Source of the DNA: Bacteroidales bacterium
GTDB lineage: Bacteria > Bacteroidota > Bacteroidia > Bacteroidales > Muribaculaceae
DNA length: 11,577 bases
Direction: 5' to 3'
Assembly: GCA_004555955.1 (NCBI GenBank)
Contig: SFJG01000095.1
Coordinates: forward strand, 1-11,577
Positions 1-7,696 of the stretch are shown here, piece after piece; positions within the stretch are counted from its first letter, which is position 1; every line of letters starts with the position of its first letter. A program made the translations under genes and the position numbers. A model generated the notes under the pieces. It did no database searches, had not been told where the DNA came from, and saw nothing but the letters and a program-made list of their open reading frames with translations.

Positions 1-969
1 TGACGATATAATACCCGCTATCAAAAGGCAGATTGCTACAGATGAAGTTATTGTAAGCATTGTGCGACTTGAAACTTTAGAACCTATCACACCACCAACA
101 AGACGTCCAACAAGCATCAATAGCCAATAAAGACCTACTACAGTACCTGCAATGGCTGCTATTATTGCCGGTGGATTATTATCTGCCACAATTGTACTAT
201 TATCAAGATACTGGAATCCCAAATTTGCTATACCTACTTCCACTCCTACGTAACAGAAAATCGCAAGCAAACCAAACGAAAAATTAGGGAATGATAATGC
301 CCCGGATATCTTGATACTTTCTTGTTTCTGACCTAATGTAGGGCTTTCTGGAAGTTTAGATAAATAAATAACAAAAAAGGCTACTACAAAAATACCCATT
401 GCTAGAAAGAATACCGGATTTGCAGATGAAATTTTGCTTGCCTCGCCACCAATTAGTCCGCCAACAATGATCGGAGCGAGTGTTGCACCAAGTGAATTAC
501 AAGAGCCTCCGAATTGTACTAATTGGTTGCCTTTGTTAGGTGTAGAGCCAAGACTGTTAAGCATTGGGTTAACGACAGTATTCAGCATACACATAGAGAA
601 ACCTGCGACAAATGCACCCATTAGGTAAACTACAACAGCTGTATTATCTGTTGTAATAAAGCCAGAGAAATATGTCACGGCAACACCAATAAAACCCACC
701 GTTACTGCCGCAAGTGCAGTGTAGCGATAGCCTTTTTTTTGGAGAATAATTCCGGCAGGAAGTCCCATAAAGGCATAAGCAATAAAATTTGCTAACGTTC
801 CTAGTTGTGACATAACAGTGCTGCCACTGCTCATATTTTTAATAACTTTACCTAATGGATTTTGATAACCTGTCACGAATGCTATCATAAAAAATAATGC
901 AAACATAATTGCAATAGGCAACACATAGCTTTTCTTTGCCTGTTCTTGATTTGTTTTCTCGTTGTTCAT
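1..969 (-). CDS. Sugar:proton symporter of the major facilitator superfamily, FucP/GluP-like (partial, 3' end cut by window)
   Basis: Reading the minus strand from the ATG at 969 gives 323 codons without a stop, ending at the window edge, so the C-terminus is missing. The protein starts MNNEKTNQEQAKKSYVLPIA and has about nine or ten hydrophobic membrane segments. The stretch around residues 125-160 carries NTVVNPMLNSLG, GNQLVQFGG and NSLGATLAP, and a later segment reads FCYVGVEVGIANLGF; these match the fucose/glucose/galactose (FHS) family of MFS symporters, which import sugar with protons across the inner membrane. The exact sugar cannot be read from the sequence. It lies 36 bases after yggS with no clear promoter or hairpin between, so it may be read through from DUF4494-yggS. 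Its codons are richer in A/T and poorer in CpG than those of its neighbours. Confidence 0.85.
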   Translation of the reverse strand, partial: MNNEKTNQEQAKKSYVLPIAIMFALFFMIAFVTGYQNPLGKVIKNMSSGSTVMSQLGTLANFIAYAFMGLPAGIILQKKGYRYTALAAVTVGFIGVAVTYFSGFITTDNTAVVVYLMGAFVAGFSMCMLNTVVNPMLNSLGSTPNKGNQLVQFGGSCNSLGATLAPIIVGGLIGGEASKISSANPVFFLAMGIFVVAFFVIYLSKLPESPTLGQKQESIKISGALSFPNFSFGLLAIFCYVGVEVGIANLGFQYLDNSTIVADNNPPAIIAAIAGTVVGLYWLLMLVGRLVGGVIGSKVSSRTMLTITSSVAICLLIAGIISS

Positions 970-1005
970 GTTAGGTGTAAAATTTGTTATTATTTTGGTT
1001 AGTTG

Positions 1006-1680
1006 TCAATATTGTCGTTCACCGAAAATGCTGCTTCCGATGCGGACCATAGTGCTTCCGCAACGGATGGCAATGGGATAGTCGTCGCTCATGCCCATAC
1101 TTATTTCGGAAAACTCCGGATTGTCGTATAGCGGACCTGCTTTCAGAGAATTGAAGAGGTCGCAGACGCGACGAAATTCCGCCTCGACCTGCGCGAAGTT
1201 ATCGGTATTTGTAGCCATCGCCATCAGTCCGCGCACTCTTACGTTGGCAAGCGACGACAAAGCGCCCGACTCTACGAGGCGAGCACATTCGTCGGGCGAG
1301 AAGCCGAATTTTGTTTCTTCGGCAGCCACATGGAGTTGGAGCAAAACGTCGACGGTTTTATCGATTCGCCGAGCCTCCCTGTCGACAGTTTGTAGCAGAT
1401 GAAGGCTGTCGATGCTATGAATCAAATAAACGGAGGGCAGAAGTTGCCGCACTTTGTTGGTCTGCAAATGCCCGATGAAGTGCCAGCGCACATCGGCGGG
1501 CATCGCTGCGGCTTTGGCTGCTAATTCTTGGACACGACTTTCACCGAAATCGCGTTGTCCGGCGTCGTAAGCCTCTCGAAGAGCCTCAAGCGGATGAAAT
1601 TTCGACACAGCCACAAGGGTTACGCCGTCGGCAAGAGTGCTACGGATTGATTCCAAACGGGCTTTAATATCAATATTCAT
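1006..1680 (-). CDS. yggS: YggS/PROSC-family pyridoxal 5'-phosphate homeostasis protein
   Basis: The protein has 224 residues, normal for the family of single-domain PLP-binding TIM-barrel proteins related to the N-terminal domain of alanine racemase. These are cytosolic, have no clear enzyme activity, and help keep free PLP and amino/keto-acid pools in balance. Visible hallmarks are LVAVSKFHP near residues 22-30, with K27 as the PLP Schiff-base lysine; FGESRVQEL; WHFIGHLQTNK; and the C-terminal block GMSDDYPIAIRCGSTMVRIG followed by SSIFGERQY. I chose the ATG at 1680. An in-frame GTG directly upstream at 1683 adds one residue and cannot be excluded. It sits 15 bases after the DUF4494 gene and probably shares its transcript. 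Confidence 0.93.
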   Translation of the reverse strand: MNIDIKARLESIRSTLADGVTLVAVSKFHPLEALREAYDAGQRDFGESRVQELAAKAAAMPADVRWHFIGHLQTNKVRQLLPSVYLIHSIDSLHLLQTVDREARRIDKTVDVLLQLHVAAEETKFGFSPDECARLVESGALSSLANVRVRGLMAMATNTDNFAQVEAEFRRVCDLFNSLKAGPLYDNPEFSEISMGMSDDYPIAIRCGSTMVRIGSSIFGERQY

Positions 1681-1695
1681 CACAGCGGGAAGATT

Positions 1696-2148
1696 TTATT
1701 CTTTGTTTTTCGGAGCTCCGCTCAAGTCGGCTTGGTAGACGTCCATAATCATCGTCTCTACAATTTGCGAGATTTCGAAATCAGCCATCGTACCTTTCAT
1801 ACCTTCCATAAACACGTCGTAGGCATCTTTGAAGTCGATTGCCTGCACCATCATATAGTTAGGAGTTTTCTTTTCTTTACCGGTTTTTTCGTCGATAGTA
1901 CAGAAGTTGACTTTCACCTTATACCATTTGTCGCCGCCTTCTTTCCAAAAGATTTCGGCAGTGTTGGTTCGCTTAACAGCTGTAACCTTAAATTCGCCGG
2001 AAATGAACGGTGTAATCTCTTCGGTAATGCGCGCTTCCGCTTCAGTAAACGAAAGTGCGTCAACCAAATATGGCTCTGTTACCGTTTTTTGAGAGCCGTC
2101 TTCTGTCATCTTATCATACTTAACTTTACATTCAAACCAAGTTGCCAT
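1696..2148 (-). CDS. DUF4494 family protein, function unknown
   Basis: A 150-residue soluble protein beginning MATWFECKVKYDKMTEDGSQ. I recognise it as the DUF4494 family, which is largely limited to Bacteroidota and has no known function. It has no signal peptide or membrane segment. The sequence alternates charged and aromatic beta-strand-like stretches (KWYKVKVNFCTID, TPNYMMVQAIDFKDAYDVF) with a final helical region (MADFEISQIVETMIMDVY), and its C-terminal tail is polar (SGAPKNKE). It is the first gene of a minus-strand unit with yggS 15 bases downstream. A good -7 box lies about 29 bases upstream of the ATG. The family assignment is from memory of conserved motifs; no role should be inferred beyond its being conserved next to yggS here. 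Confidence 0.85.
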   Translation of the reverse strand: MATWFECKVKYDKMTEDGSQKTVTEPYLVDALSFTEAEARITEEITPFISGEFKVTAVKRTNTAEIFWKEGGDKWYKVKVNFCTIDEKTGKEKKTPNYMMVQAIDFKDAYDVFMEGMKGTMADFEISQIVETMIMDVYQADLSGAPKNKE

Positions 2149-2176
2149 AATTTCTTTTCTGTTTTTAAATTCAGAA

Positions 2177-2184
2177 CAAAATTA
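2177..2184 (-). promoter_or_regulatory. Bacteroidota -7 promoter box for DUF4494-yggS
   Basis: On the minus strand this reads TAATTTTG, an exact match to the Bacteroidota primary sigma factor -7 consensus TAnnTTTG. It would place transcription start about 20 bases before the ATG at 2148. No well-spaced TTTG -33 element is obvious, so the assignment rests on the -7 box and its position. Confidence 0.5.
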
Positions 2185-2259
2185 CCAAAAATATTTCATT
2201 TTTGGGGCTGCCGCCAAAAAATAATGCAGAAAATTTTATGTTTTTTACCACTTTTGCAG

Positions 2260-2267
2260 TAAGTTTG
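2260..2267 (+). promoter_or_regulatory. Bacteroidota -7 promoter box for the cytochrome bd operon
   Basis: The plus strand reads TAAGTTTG, an exact TAnnTTTG match, with a weak TTTATG-like -33 element around 2235-2240 at a plausible distance of about 19 bases. The start point would be near 2274, giving a leader of about 22 bases before the ATG at 2297. This argues against the upstream GTG at 2267, which overlaps the box. Confidence 0.5.
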
Positions 2268-2296
2268 TGGAACGAAAATCTAAAAACGGTATAGTC

Positions 2297-2497
2297 ATGA
2301 TAACACGAGTGATACGTTTCTATGTGGACGGTTTCAAAGAGATGACCGTTGGTAAGACCTTGTGGGCAATAATTTTAATAAAATTGTTTATCATATTTTT
2401 TGTGCTAAAGTTATTCCTATTTCCCGACTATTTAAACAGTCGGAGCGACAGCGAGCAGGGAAAAGCACAAATTGTCAGAGACGAACTAACTAAATAA
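2297..2497 (+). CDS. Small single-span membrane protein, DUF4492-like, leading the cytochrome bd operon
   Basis: The product has 66 residues, starting MITRVIRFYVDGFKEMTVGK. A basic, partly amphipathic N-terminus (about residues 1-20) is followed by one strongly hydrophobic helix, residues 22-43, including LWAIILIKLFIIFFVLKLFL, then FPDYL and a polar tail. The motif FYVDGFKEMTVGKTLW matches DUF4492, which I recall as a short family found before cydA in Bacteroidota and some Campylobacterota. Here it ends 12 bases before cydA on the same strand. By analogy with CydX/CydS/CydH, small one-helix subunits of bd oxidases, it may stabilise or assemble the oxidase; that role is inference. The start is the ATG at 2297; an in-frame GTG at 2267 would add ten charged residues but overlaps the promoter box. 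Confidence 0.8.
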   Translation: MITRVIRFYVDGFKEMTVGKTLWAIILIKLFIIFFVLKLFLFPDYLNSRSDSEQGKAQIVRDELTK

Positions 2498-2509
2498 AAA
2501 ACAATACTA

Positions 2510-4084
2510 ATGGACAACTTAATTGAACTGGTTGACTGGTCGAGAGCGCAATTCGCCCTCACAGCCATTTACCATTGGCTATTTGTGCCGCTGACACTCG
2601 GCTTGGGCATAATAATAGCCGTAATGGAAACAATCTATTTCCGCACGAAGAGCGAAAAATGGTTAGCAACGACAAAGTTTTGGATGACCATTTTTGGAGT
2701 AAACTTCGCCATCGGTGTAGCCACAGGCATCATTATGGAGTTCGAATTCGGCACGAACTGGTCGAACTACAGTTGGTTTGTAGGCGACATCTTCGGCGCG
2801 CCGTTGGCAATCGAAGGCATCCTTGCATTCTTTATGGAGTCGACGTTTATCGCCGTGATGTTTTTCGGATGGAAGCGAGTCAGCCCGAAATTTCACTTGG
2901 CATCGACGTGGCTCACGGCAATCGGTGCAAGCATCTCCGCGCTATGGATTTTGGTAGCCAACGCATGGATGCAACACCCCGTCGGCATGGAGTTCAATCC
3001 GGAAACGATGCGCAACGAGATGGTCGATTTTTGGGCAATCGTAGCATCGCCGATGGCAGTCAGCAAATTCTTCCACACCGTGATGAGCGGATGGACACTT
3101 GCCGGCGTATTCGTAATCGGCGTGAGCAGTTGGATGCTGCTTCGCCGACGCAACACGGAGCACTGCATCCGCAGCCTCAAAGTAGGCGGCTGGGTCGGAC
3201 TTATCGGCATCGTAGCAACAATTGCTACGGGCGATAGTTCAGCCGTGACAGTAGCCAAACATCAGCCGATGAAACTCGCCGCAATGGAAGGACTCTACGA
3301 CGGCAAAATCGGACAAGACATCGTTGCCGTAGGCATTCTCACCCCGGGCAAAACGCATAACGACGACAAAGACCCGTTTGTGTTCGACATCTCTATACCC
3401 TACGGGCTTTCCGTGCTCGCCAACCACGATGCCAACACATTCGTACCGGGCATCAACGACCTGATTAAGGGAGTATCGCTCACCCCTCAAGGCGACACCG
3501 TCAACACCGTATCCTACGCCGAACGCATAGCACGCGGCAAAATGGCTGTCGACGCTCTTCGCCAATTTAACGATGCCGTAAAAGCCGGCGACACTGCAAA
3601 GGCGGACGCATTGAAAGGCGAAATAGCACAAAACTTCAACTACTTCGGCTACGGCCACCTCAATTCGGTCGACGAAGCGGTGCCCAACGTGCCGCTGACT
3701 TTCTACACGTTCCACATAATGGTAATCATCGGTGGTATGTTGTTAGTATTTATCGCCGCTGCCCTTTTGTTTGCTTACAAACGCACATTGCTTGAACGAA
3801 TTAATTGGAAAGATTGGTTCTACAAGTTTGCAATACTCGCCATTCCGCTCACCTACCTTTGTAGCGTCAGCGGCTGGGTAGTTGCCGAAGTCGGTCGCCA
3901 ACCGTGGACTATTCAAGACCTGATGCCCAACAGCATAGCCATCTCCGACATCAGCGCAGGCTACGTACAAACGACGTTCTGCATCTTCGCCGTAATCTTC
4001 ACGGCGCTCCTCATTGCCGATATTTGCATCATCTGCAAACAAATCTCGAAGAAATCAAAAGACGATTTAGAAACCGTAAAATAA
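2510..4084 (+). CDS. cydA: Cytochrome bd quinol oxidase subunit I (CydA)
   Basis: CydA is the heme-bearing subunit of the bd terminal oxidase, an inner-membrane enzyme that oxidises quinol and reduces oxygen to water with high affinity. The 524 residues are close to E. coli CydA. Heme ligands and key residues are all visible: H22 (YHWLFVPLTLG; equivalent to E. coli H19), E102 and E110 (AIEGILAFFMEST; E99/E107), H189 (KFFHTVMSGW; H186) and M404 (FHIMV; M393). The quinol-site residues K255 and E260 lie in KHQPMKLAAMEG, and the conserved GRQPW is at 462-466. The periplasmic Q-loop between about residues 250 and 390 is of the long type. It lies 12 bases after the DUF4492-like gene and 7 bases before cydB. 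In anaerobic Bacteroidales this oxidase allows nanaerobic respiration and oxygen scavenging. Confidence 0.97.
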   Translation: MDNLIELVDWSRAQFALTAIYHWLFVPLTLGLGIIIAVMETIYFRTKSEKWLATTKFWMTIFGVNFAIGVATGIIMEFEFGTNWSNYSWFVGDIFGAPLAIEGILAFFMESTFIAVMFFGWKRVSPKFHLASTWLTAIGASISALWILVANAWMQHPVGMEFNPETMRNEMVDFWAIVASPMAVSKFFHTVMSGWTLAGVFVIGVSSWMLLRRRNTEHCIRSLKVGGWVGLIGIVATIATGDSSAVTVAKHQPMKLAAMEGLYDGKIGQDIVAVGILTPGKTHNDDKDPFVFDISIPYGLSVLANHDANTFVPGINDLIKGVSLTPQGDTVNTVSYAERIARGKMAVDALRQFNDAVKAGDTAKADALKGEIAQNFNYFGYGHLNSVDEAVPNVPLTFYTFHIMVIIGGMLLVFIAAALLFAYKRTLLERINWKDWFYKFAILAIPLTYLCSVSGWVVAEVGRQPWTIQDLMPNSIAISDISAGYVQTTFCIFAVIFTALLIADICIICKQISKKSKDDLETVK

Positions 4085-4091
4085 TAGAATC

Positions 4092-5234
4092 ATGATAACC
4101 TACGCATTTCTACAGAACTACTGGTGGCTGCTCATCAGCATCCTCGGAGCGCTACTCGTGTTCTTAATGTTCGTACAAGGGGGACAATCGCTATTGGTTT
4201 GTCTGCCCGACGACGCCGAAAAATCAATCATAGTGAACTCACTCGGCAAAAAATGGGAATTGACATTCACCACGTTGGTAGTGTTTGGCGGTGCATTTTT
4301 TGCATCTTTTCCGTTATTCTATTCCACAAGTTTCGGCGGAGCATATTGGCTTTGGATGCTGATACTCTTTACGTTCGTCGTTCAAGCTGTATCGTATAAA
4401 TACCGCAAAAAAGACGGAAACATCTACGGCAGCCGCTTCTACGACACGCTACTCGCCATCAACGGATTTTTTGCACCCGTGCTCATCGGCGTTGCTGTAG
4501 GAACTATGTTTTTCGGCGCGGAATTTACCGTAACAAAGACCAACATCCTCAACAGCGCAAGTTCGACCATCTCGCAATGGGGTCCTCTTCACGGCTTGGA
4601 AGCAATCTTATGCTGGAAAAATCTGTTGCTCGGTTTTATGTTGCTCTTCCTGGCACGCACGCTTGCAGCGCTCTATCTGGTCAACAACATTTCCGACCAA
4701 CCGATGGAAGACAAACTTCGCAAGCATCTACTCTACGATGCAGCGATTTTCGTAGTTCTCTTTTTGGCATTTGTAGCCGTTCTGTTTACGTCGAAAGGCG
4801 TATCGACGGCAGCCGGAGTCGCTTCGTGGCAAGACTACAAATATCTCGACAATGCTATCGAGATGTGGTGGTGCTTGGCAGTATTTGTTGTCGGGACGTT
4901 GCTTGTGCTCGGCGGAATTGTGCCAACCATTCTTCGTGCAGGATATAAGAAAGGCATCTGGCTTTCAGGATTGGGCGTTGTGCTCGTAGTGCTTACACTG
5001 TTCTGGCTGTTGGGTTATAACGACACAGCCTACTATCCGTCGTTGATTGACGTCACCAATTCGTTGTCGATACGCAACAGTTCGTCGAGCGAATTCACGC
5101 TGACTGTAATGAGCATCGTGTCGCTCCTCATACCTTTCGTGCTCGCCTACATCGTCTACGCTTGGTATTCGTTAGACAAGCGCAAAATCACTCGCAAAGA
5201 AATCGAAACAACGTCGGCCGACGAAAAATATTAG
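4092..5234 (+). CDS. cydB: Cytochrome bd quinol oxidase subunit II (CydB)
   Basis: CydB is the structural partner of CydA. The 380-residue protein starts MITYAFLQNYWWLLISILGA and has about nine hydrophobic helices, as expected for the family. NSLGKKWELTFTTLVVFGGA and FFASFPLFYSTSFGGAYWLW align with the conserved second and third helices. At the first helix the E. coli-type acidic DGFD motif is replaced by QGGQ (residues 29-32), and the WD of E. coli is WE (residues 55-56); from memory this is the Bacteroidota form. The gene starts 7 bases after cydA, so the two are very likely translated from one message, and a hairpin terminator follows 15 bases after the stop. Confidence 0.96.
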   Translation: MITYAFLQNYWWLLISILGALLVFLMFVQGGQSLLVCLPDDAEKSIIVNSLGKKWELTFTTLVVFGGAFFASFPLFYSTSFGGAYWLWMLILFTFVVQAVSYKYRKKDGNIYGSRFYDTLLAINGFFAPVLIGVAVGTMFFGAEFTVTKTNILNSASSTISQWGPLHGLEAILCWKNLLLGFMLLFLARTLAALYLVNNISDQPMEDKLRKHLLYDAAIFVVLFLAFVAVLFTSKGVSTAAGVASWQDYKYLDNAIEMWWCLAVFVVGTLLVLGGIVPTILRAGYKKGIWLSGLGVVLVVLTLFWLLGYNDTAYYPSLIDVTNSLSIRNSSSSEFTLTVMSIVSLLIPFVLAYIVYAWYSLDKRKITRKEIETTSADEKY

Positions 5235-5248
5235 TCAAGTAATGACGC

Positions 5249-5288
5249 AAAAAAACTGCACTACCGACCGTCGGCAGTGCAGTTTTTT
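5249..5288. terminator. Bidirectional intrinsic terminator between cydB and metY
   Basis: A run of A, then ACTGCACT (5255-5262), pairs with AGTGCAGT (5276-5283) followed by a run of T, giving a 13-pair stem including the A/T tract. The loop contains a second four-pair stem, CCGA/TCGG (5264-5267 with 5271-5274). Both strands read as a stem followed by U residues, so it can stop cydB transcription and the convergent metY transcription. It sits between stop codons at 5234 and 5302. Confidence 0.88.
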
Positions 5289-5301
5289 ATATATATGAAT
5301 A

Positions 5302-6585
5302 CTAAAGTTTGTCGAGCGCTTGGCTGAGGTCTTCGATAATATCGTCGGGGTCTTCGATACCTACCGACAGACGAATCAAGTCGGGGGCAACACCGGCTTC
5401 GATGAGTTGCTCGTCGGAAAGTTGACGATGGGTATGGCTTGCCGGATGGAGCACACAAGTACGCGCATCGGCGACGTGCGTAACAATCGCAATAAAACGA
5501 AATGCATCCATCAAACGAGCGGCATCGGCACGCGTACCTTTGACGCCGAACGACAACACTCCGCAAGAACCGTCGGGCAAATATTTTTGCGCCATAGCAT
5601 GATATTTGTCGCCGGGGAGTCCGCAATAGCGCACCCACGCAACTTTGGGATGACTGTTAAGGAAGTTGGCAACGGCAAGTGCGTTTTGGCAATGACGCGC
5701 CACACGCAAATGCAGTGTTTCGAGTCCGACATTAAGCAAGAAAGCATTCTGCGGCGACTGAATAGAGCCGAGGTCGCGCATAAGTTGAGCAGTTGCTTTG
5801 GTGATATAAGCCATTTTGCCGAACTTTTCGGTATAAGTAATGCCGTGGTACGACTCGTCGGGAGTAGTAAGACCGGGGAATCGGTCGGCATGTGCCGTCC
5901 AGTCGAAGTTGCCGCTGTCGACAATCGCGCCGCCGACAGCCATTGCGTGTCCGTCCATATACTTGGTGGTCGAATGAGTGACGATGTCGGCACCCCACTC
6001 GAACGGACGGCAGTTGATAGGCGTAGCAAACGTGTTGTCGACAATCAAAGGAACGCCATGGCTATGTGCGATGCGAGCAAACTTTTCGATGTCGAGCACC
6101 GCCATCGCCGGATTAGCGATAGTTTCGCCGAAAAGCGCCTTCGTATTAGGTTTGAAAGCGGCGCCAATAACATCGTCGGGAGCATCAGGGTCGACGAAAG
6201 TACAGTCGATGCCGAGTTTTTTCATCGTCACGCCGAAGAGGTTGAACGTACCGCCATAGATTGCCGAAGAAGCGACGATGTGGTCGCCGGCTTCGCAAAT
6301 ATTGAACACGGCATAGAAGTTGGCAGCCTGACCCGAAGAAGTCAGCATAGCAGCCACACCGCCTTCGAGGTCGGCAATCTTGCGCGCCACGGCATCGTTG
6401 GTAGGATTTTGCAGACGAGTGTAGAAATAGCCTTCGTCTTCGAGGTCGAAGAGTCGCGCCATTTGCTCGGTTGTATCGTATTTGAACGTAGTGCTTTGAT
6501 AGATTGGCAACACGCGAGGCTCTCCGTTCTTAGGTTTATAGCCACCTTGCACGCAAATCGTTGCAGCCGATAGTTTTTTTTGCAT
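5302..6585 (-). CDS. metY: O-acetylhomoserine sulfhydrylase (homocysteine synthase), Cys/Met-metabolism PLP enzyme
   Basis: The product (427 residues) has the length and features of MetY, which makes homocysteine from O-acetylhomoserine and sulfide in methionine biosynthesis, in the cytosol. It belongs to the fold-type I Cys/Met PLP family. Visible residues are Y55 and R57 in YTRLQNPTND (cofactor phosphate binding from the neighbouring subunit), TSSGQAANFY at 82-91, D183 in VDNTFATP (PLP ring nitrogen) and K208 in HSTTKYMDGH (Schiff base). The insert with FPGLTTPDESYHGITY is typical of the sulfhydrylase branch rather than cystathionine gamma-synthase. O-succinylhomoserine as substrate cannot be excluded. 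It begins 30 bases after fcl with no clear promoter or terminator between, so it may be read through from the sugar operon. Confidence 0.93.
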   Translation of the reverse strand: MQKKLSAATICVQGGYKPKNGEPRVLPIYQSTTFKYDTTEQMARLFDLEDEGYFYTRLQNPTNDAVARKIADLEGGVAAMLTSSGQAANFYAVFNICEAGDHIVASSAIYGGTFNLFGVTMKKLGIDCTFVDPDAPDDVIGAAFKPNTKALFGETIANPAMAVLDIEKFARIAHSHGVPLIVDNTFATPINCRPFEWGADIVTHSTTKYMDGHAMAVGGAIVDSGNFDWTAHADRFPGLTTPDESYHGITYTEKFGKMAYITKATAQLMRDLGSIQSPQNAFLLNVGLETLHLRVARHCQNALAVANFLNSHPKVAWVRYCGLPGDKYHAMAQKYLPDGSCGVLSFGVKGTRADAARLMDAFRFIAIVTHVADARTCVLHPASHTHRQLSDEQLIEAGVAPDLIRLSVGIEDPDDIIEDLSQALDKL

Positions 6586-6615
6586 AAAATAATTATGTGT
6601 AGTTTCTAAAAAAGA

Positions 6616-7692
6616 TTAAAGATTGTCGACATACCATTTGTAAAGAGCAGGCACGCCGTCTTCTATTTCCATTCGATGATGCCATCCGAGGCTGTGCAGG
6701 CGGCTCACGTCGGTGAGTTTGCGCATCGTACCGTCGGGTTTCGACGAATCCCAAAGAATCTTGCCGGCATAACCGACAGCACGGCGAACGAGTTCGGCAA
6801 GTTGTGCGATGGTCACTTCGCGTCCGCTGCCGATGTTGATGTGGCAGTTGCGGATGTCGCGTTCGGCGGGATTATATGTATCTTTGAAATCCACGTTTTC
6901 CATCACGAAAACGGAAGCGTCGGCCATATCTTCGCTCCACAAGAATTCGCGAATCGGGCGTCCGGAGCCCCACAGGCTGAGCGCGTCGGGCGAAATGCCG
7001 TATCCGGCGAGCGTGTCGATGATAACCTGCTGGGTAGCCGAGCCGTCGACATTGCCGACAGGGCGTCGGTCCAAATCGCGGCGAAGCCCGTCCCAATCGC
7101 CTTCATTAAGAAGGCGCGCGAGGTGCATCTTGCGAATCATTGCCGGCAAAACGTGACTGCTGACGAGGTCGAAATTGTCGTTCGGTCCGTATAGGTTGGT
7201 CGGCATTACTGCAATGTAGTTAGTCCCGTACTGCAAGTTGAAACTCTCGCACATCTTCAAGCCGGCGATTTTGGCAATGGCGTAAGGCTCGTTGGTGTAT
7301 TCGAGCGGAGAAGTGAGCAATGCCGATTCGGGAATCGGTTGCGGAGCCTCGCGCGGATAGATGCAAGTGCTGCCGAGAAAGAGCAATTTCTTCACGCCGT
7401 GGCGAAAACTTTCGCCGATGACGTTTTGCTGGATTTGCAAGTTACGGTAGATAAAGTCGGCGCGATAGACGCTGTTTGCCATAATACCGCCGACAAAGGC
7501 AGCAGCGAGCACGACATATTCGGGACGTTCGGCGTCGAAAAACGCCTTAACTGCAGCCCCGTCGAGCAGGTCGAGTTCGGCATGGGTGCGCCCTACCAGG
7601 TTGGTATAGCCTTTGCTTTGGAGGTTTTTCCAAATGGCGGAACCGACGAGGCCGCGATGGCCGGCTACATAAATTTTAGCATTTTTCTCCAT
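6616..7692 (-). CDS. fcl: GDP-L-fucose synthase (GDP-4-keto-6-deoxy-D-mannose 3,5-epimerase/4-reductase)
   Basis: Fcl (WcaG) epimerises and reduces GDP-4-keto-6-deoxymannose with NADPH to give GDP-L-fucose, the donor for fucosylated surface glycans. This short-chain dehydrogenase/reductase has the Rossmann motif GHRGLVG at 11-17, catalytic S108 and C110 in LGSTCIYP, Y137 and K141 in YAIAK, and H180 in SSHVLP, matching the E. coli enzyme's S107, C109, Y136, K140 and H179. It is 358 residues, longer than the E. coli form (about 321). The extra part lies around residues 197-232, which I recall from other Bacteroidota enzymes. It follows gmd, its substrate supplier. The gap to the present gmd stop is 38 bases, but only 4 to the remnant stop at 7697. 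Confidence 0.96.
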   Translation of the reverse strand: MEKNAKIYVAGHRGLVGSAIWKNLQSKGYTNLVGRTHAELDLLDGAAVKAFFDAERPEYVVLAAAFVGGIMANSVYRADFIYRNLQIQQNVIGESFRHGVKKLLFLGSTCIYPREAPQPIPESALLTSPLEYTNEPYAIAKIAGLKMCESFNLQYGTNYIAVMPTNLYGPNDNFDLVSSHVLPAMIRKMHLARLLNEGDWDGLRRDLDRRPVGNVDGSATQQVIIDTLAGYGISPDALSLWGSGRPIREFLWSEDMADASVFVMENVDFKDTYNPAERDIRNCHINIGSGREVTIAQLAELVRRAVGYAGKILWDSSKPDGTMRKLTDVSRLHSLGWHHRMEIEDGVPALYKWYVDNL

Positions 7693-7696
7693 ACTG

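Noticed and set aside
1732..2262. A 176-codon plus-strand frame opposite the DUF4494 gene
   Set aside because: Composition is odd (rich in Phe, His, Cys), it spans the divergent promoter, and it is antisense to a conserved family protein.
3239..3715. A 158-codon minus-strand frame inside cydA
   Set aside because: Mirror of the CydA Q-loop coding region; no independent support.
5320..6573. A 417-codon open frame on the plus strand opposite metY
   Set aside because: It is fully antisense to a well-conserved enzyme. It follows from the minus-strand gene rarely using codons that read as stops on the other strand, and its translation shows no family motif.
6586..6615. SAM-type riboswitch or T-box ahead of metY
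   Set aside because: Only 30 bases separate fcl and metY, too short for any such leader, and no stem is visible.
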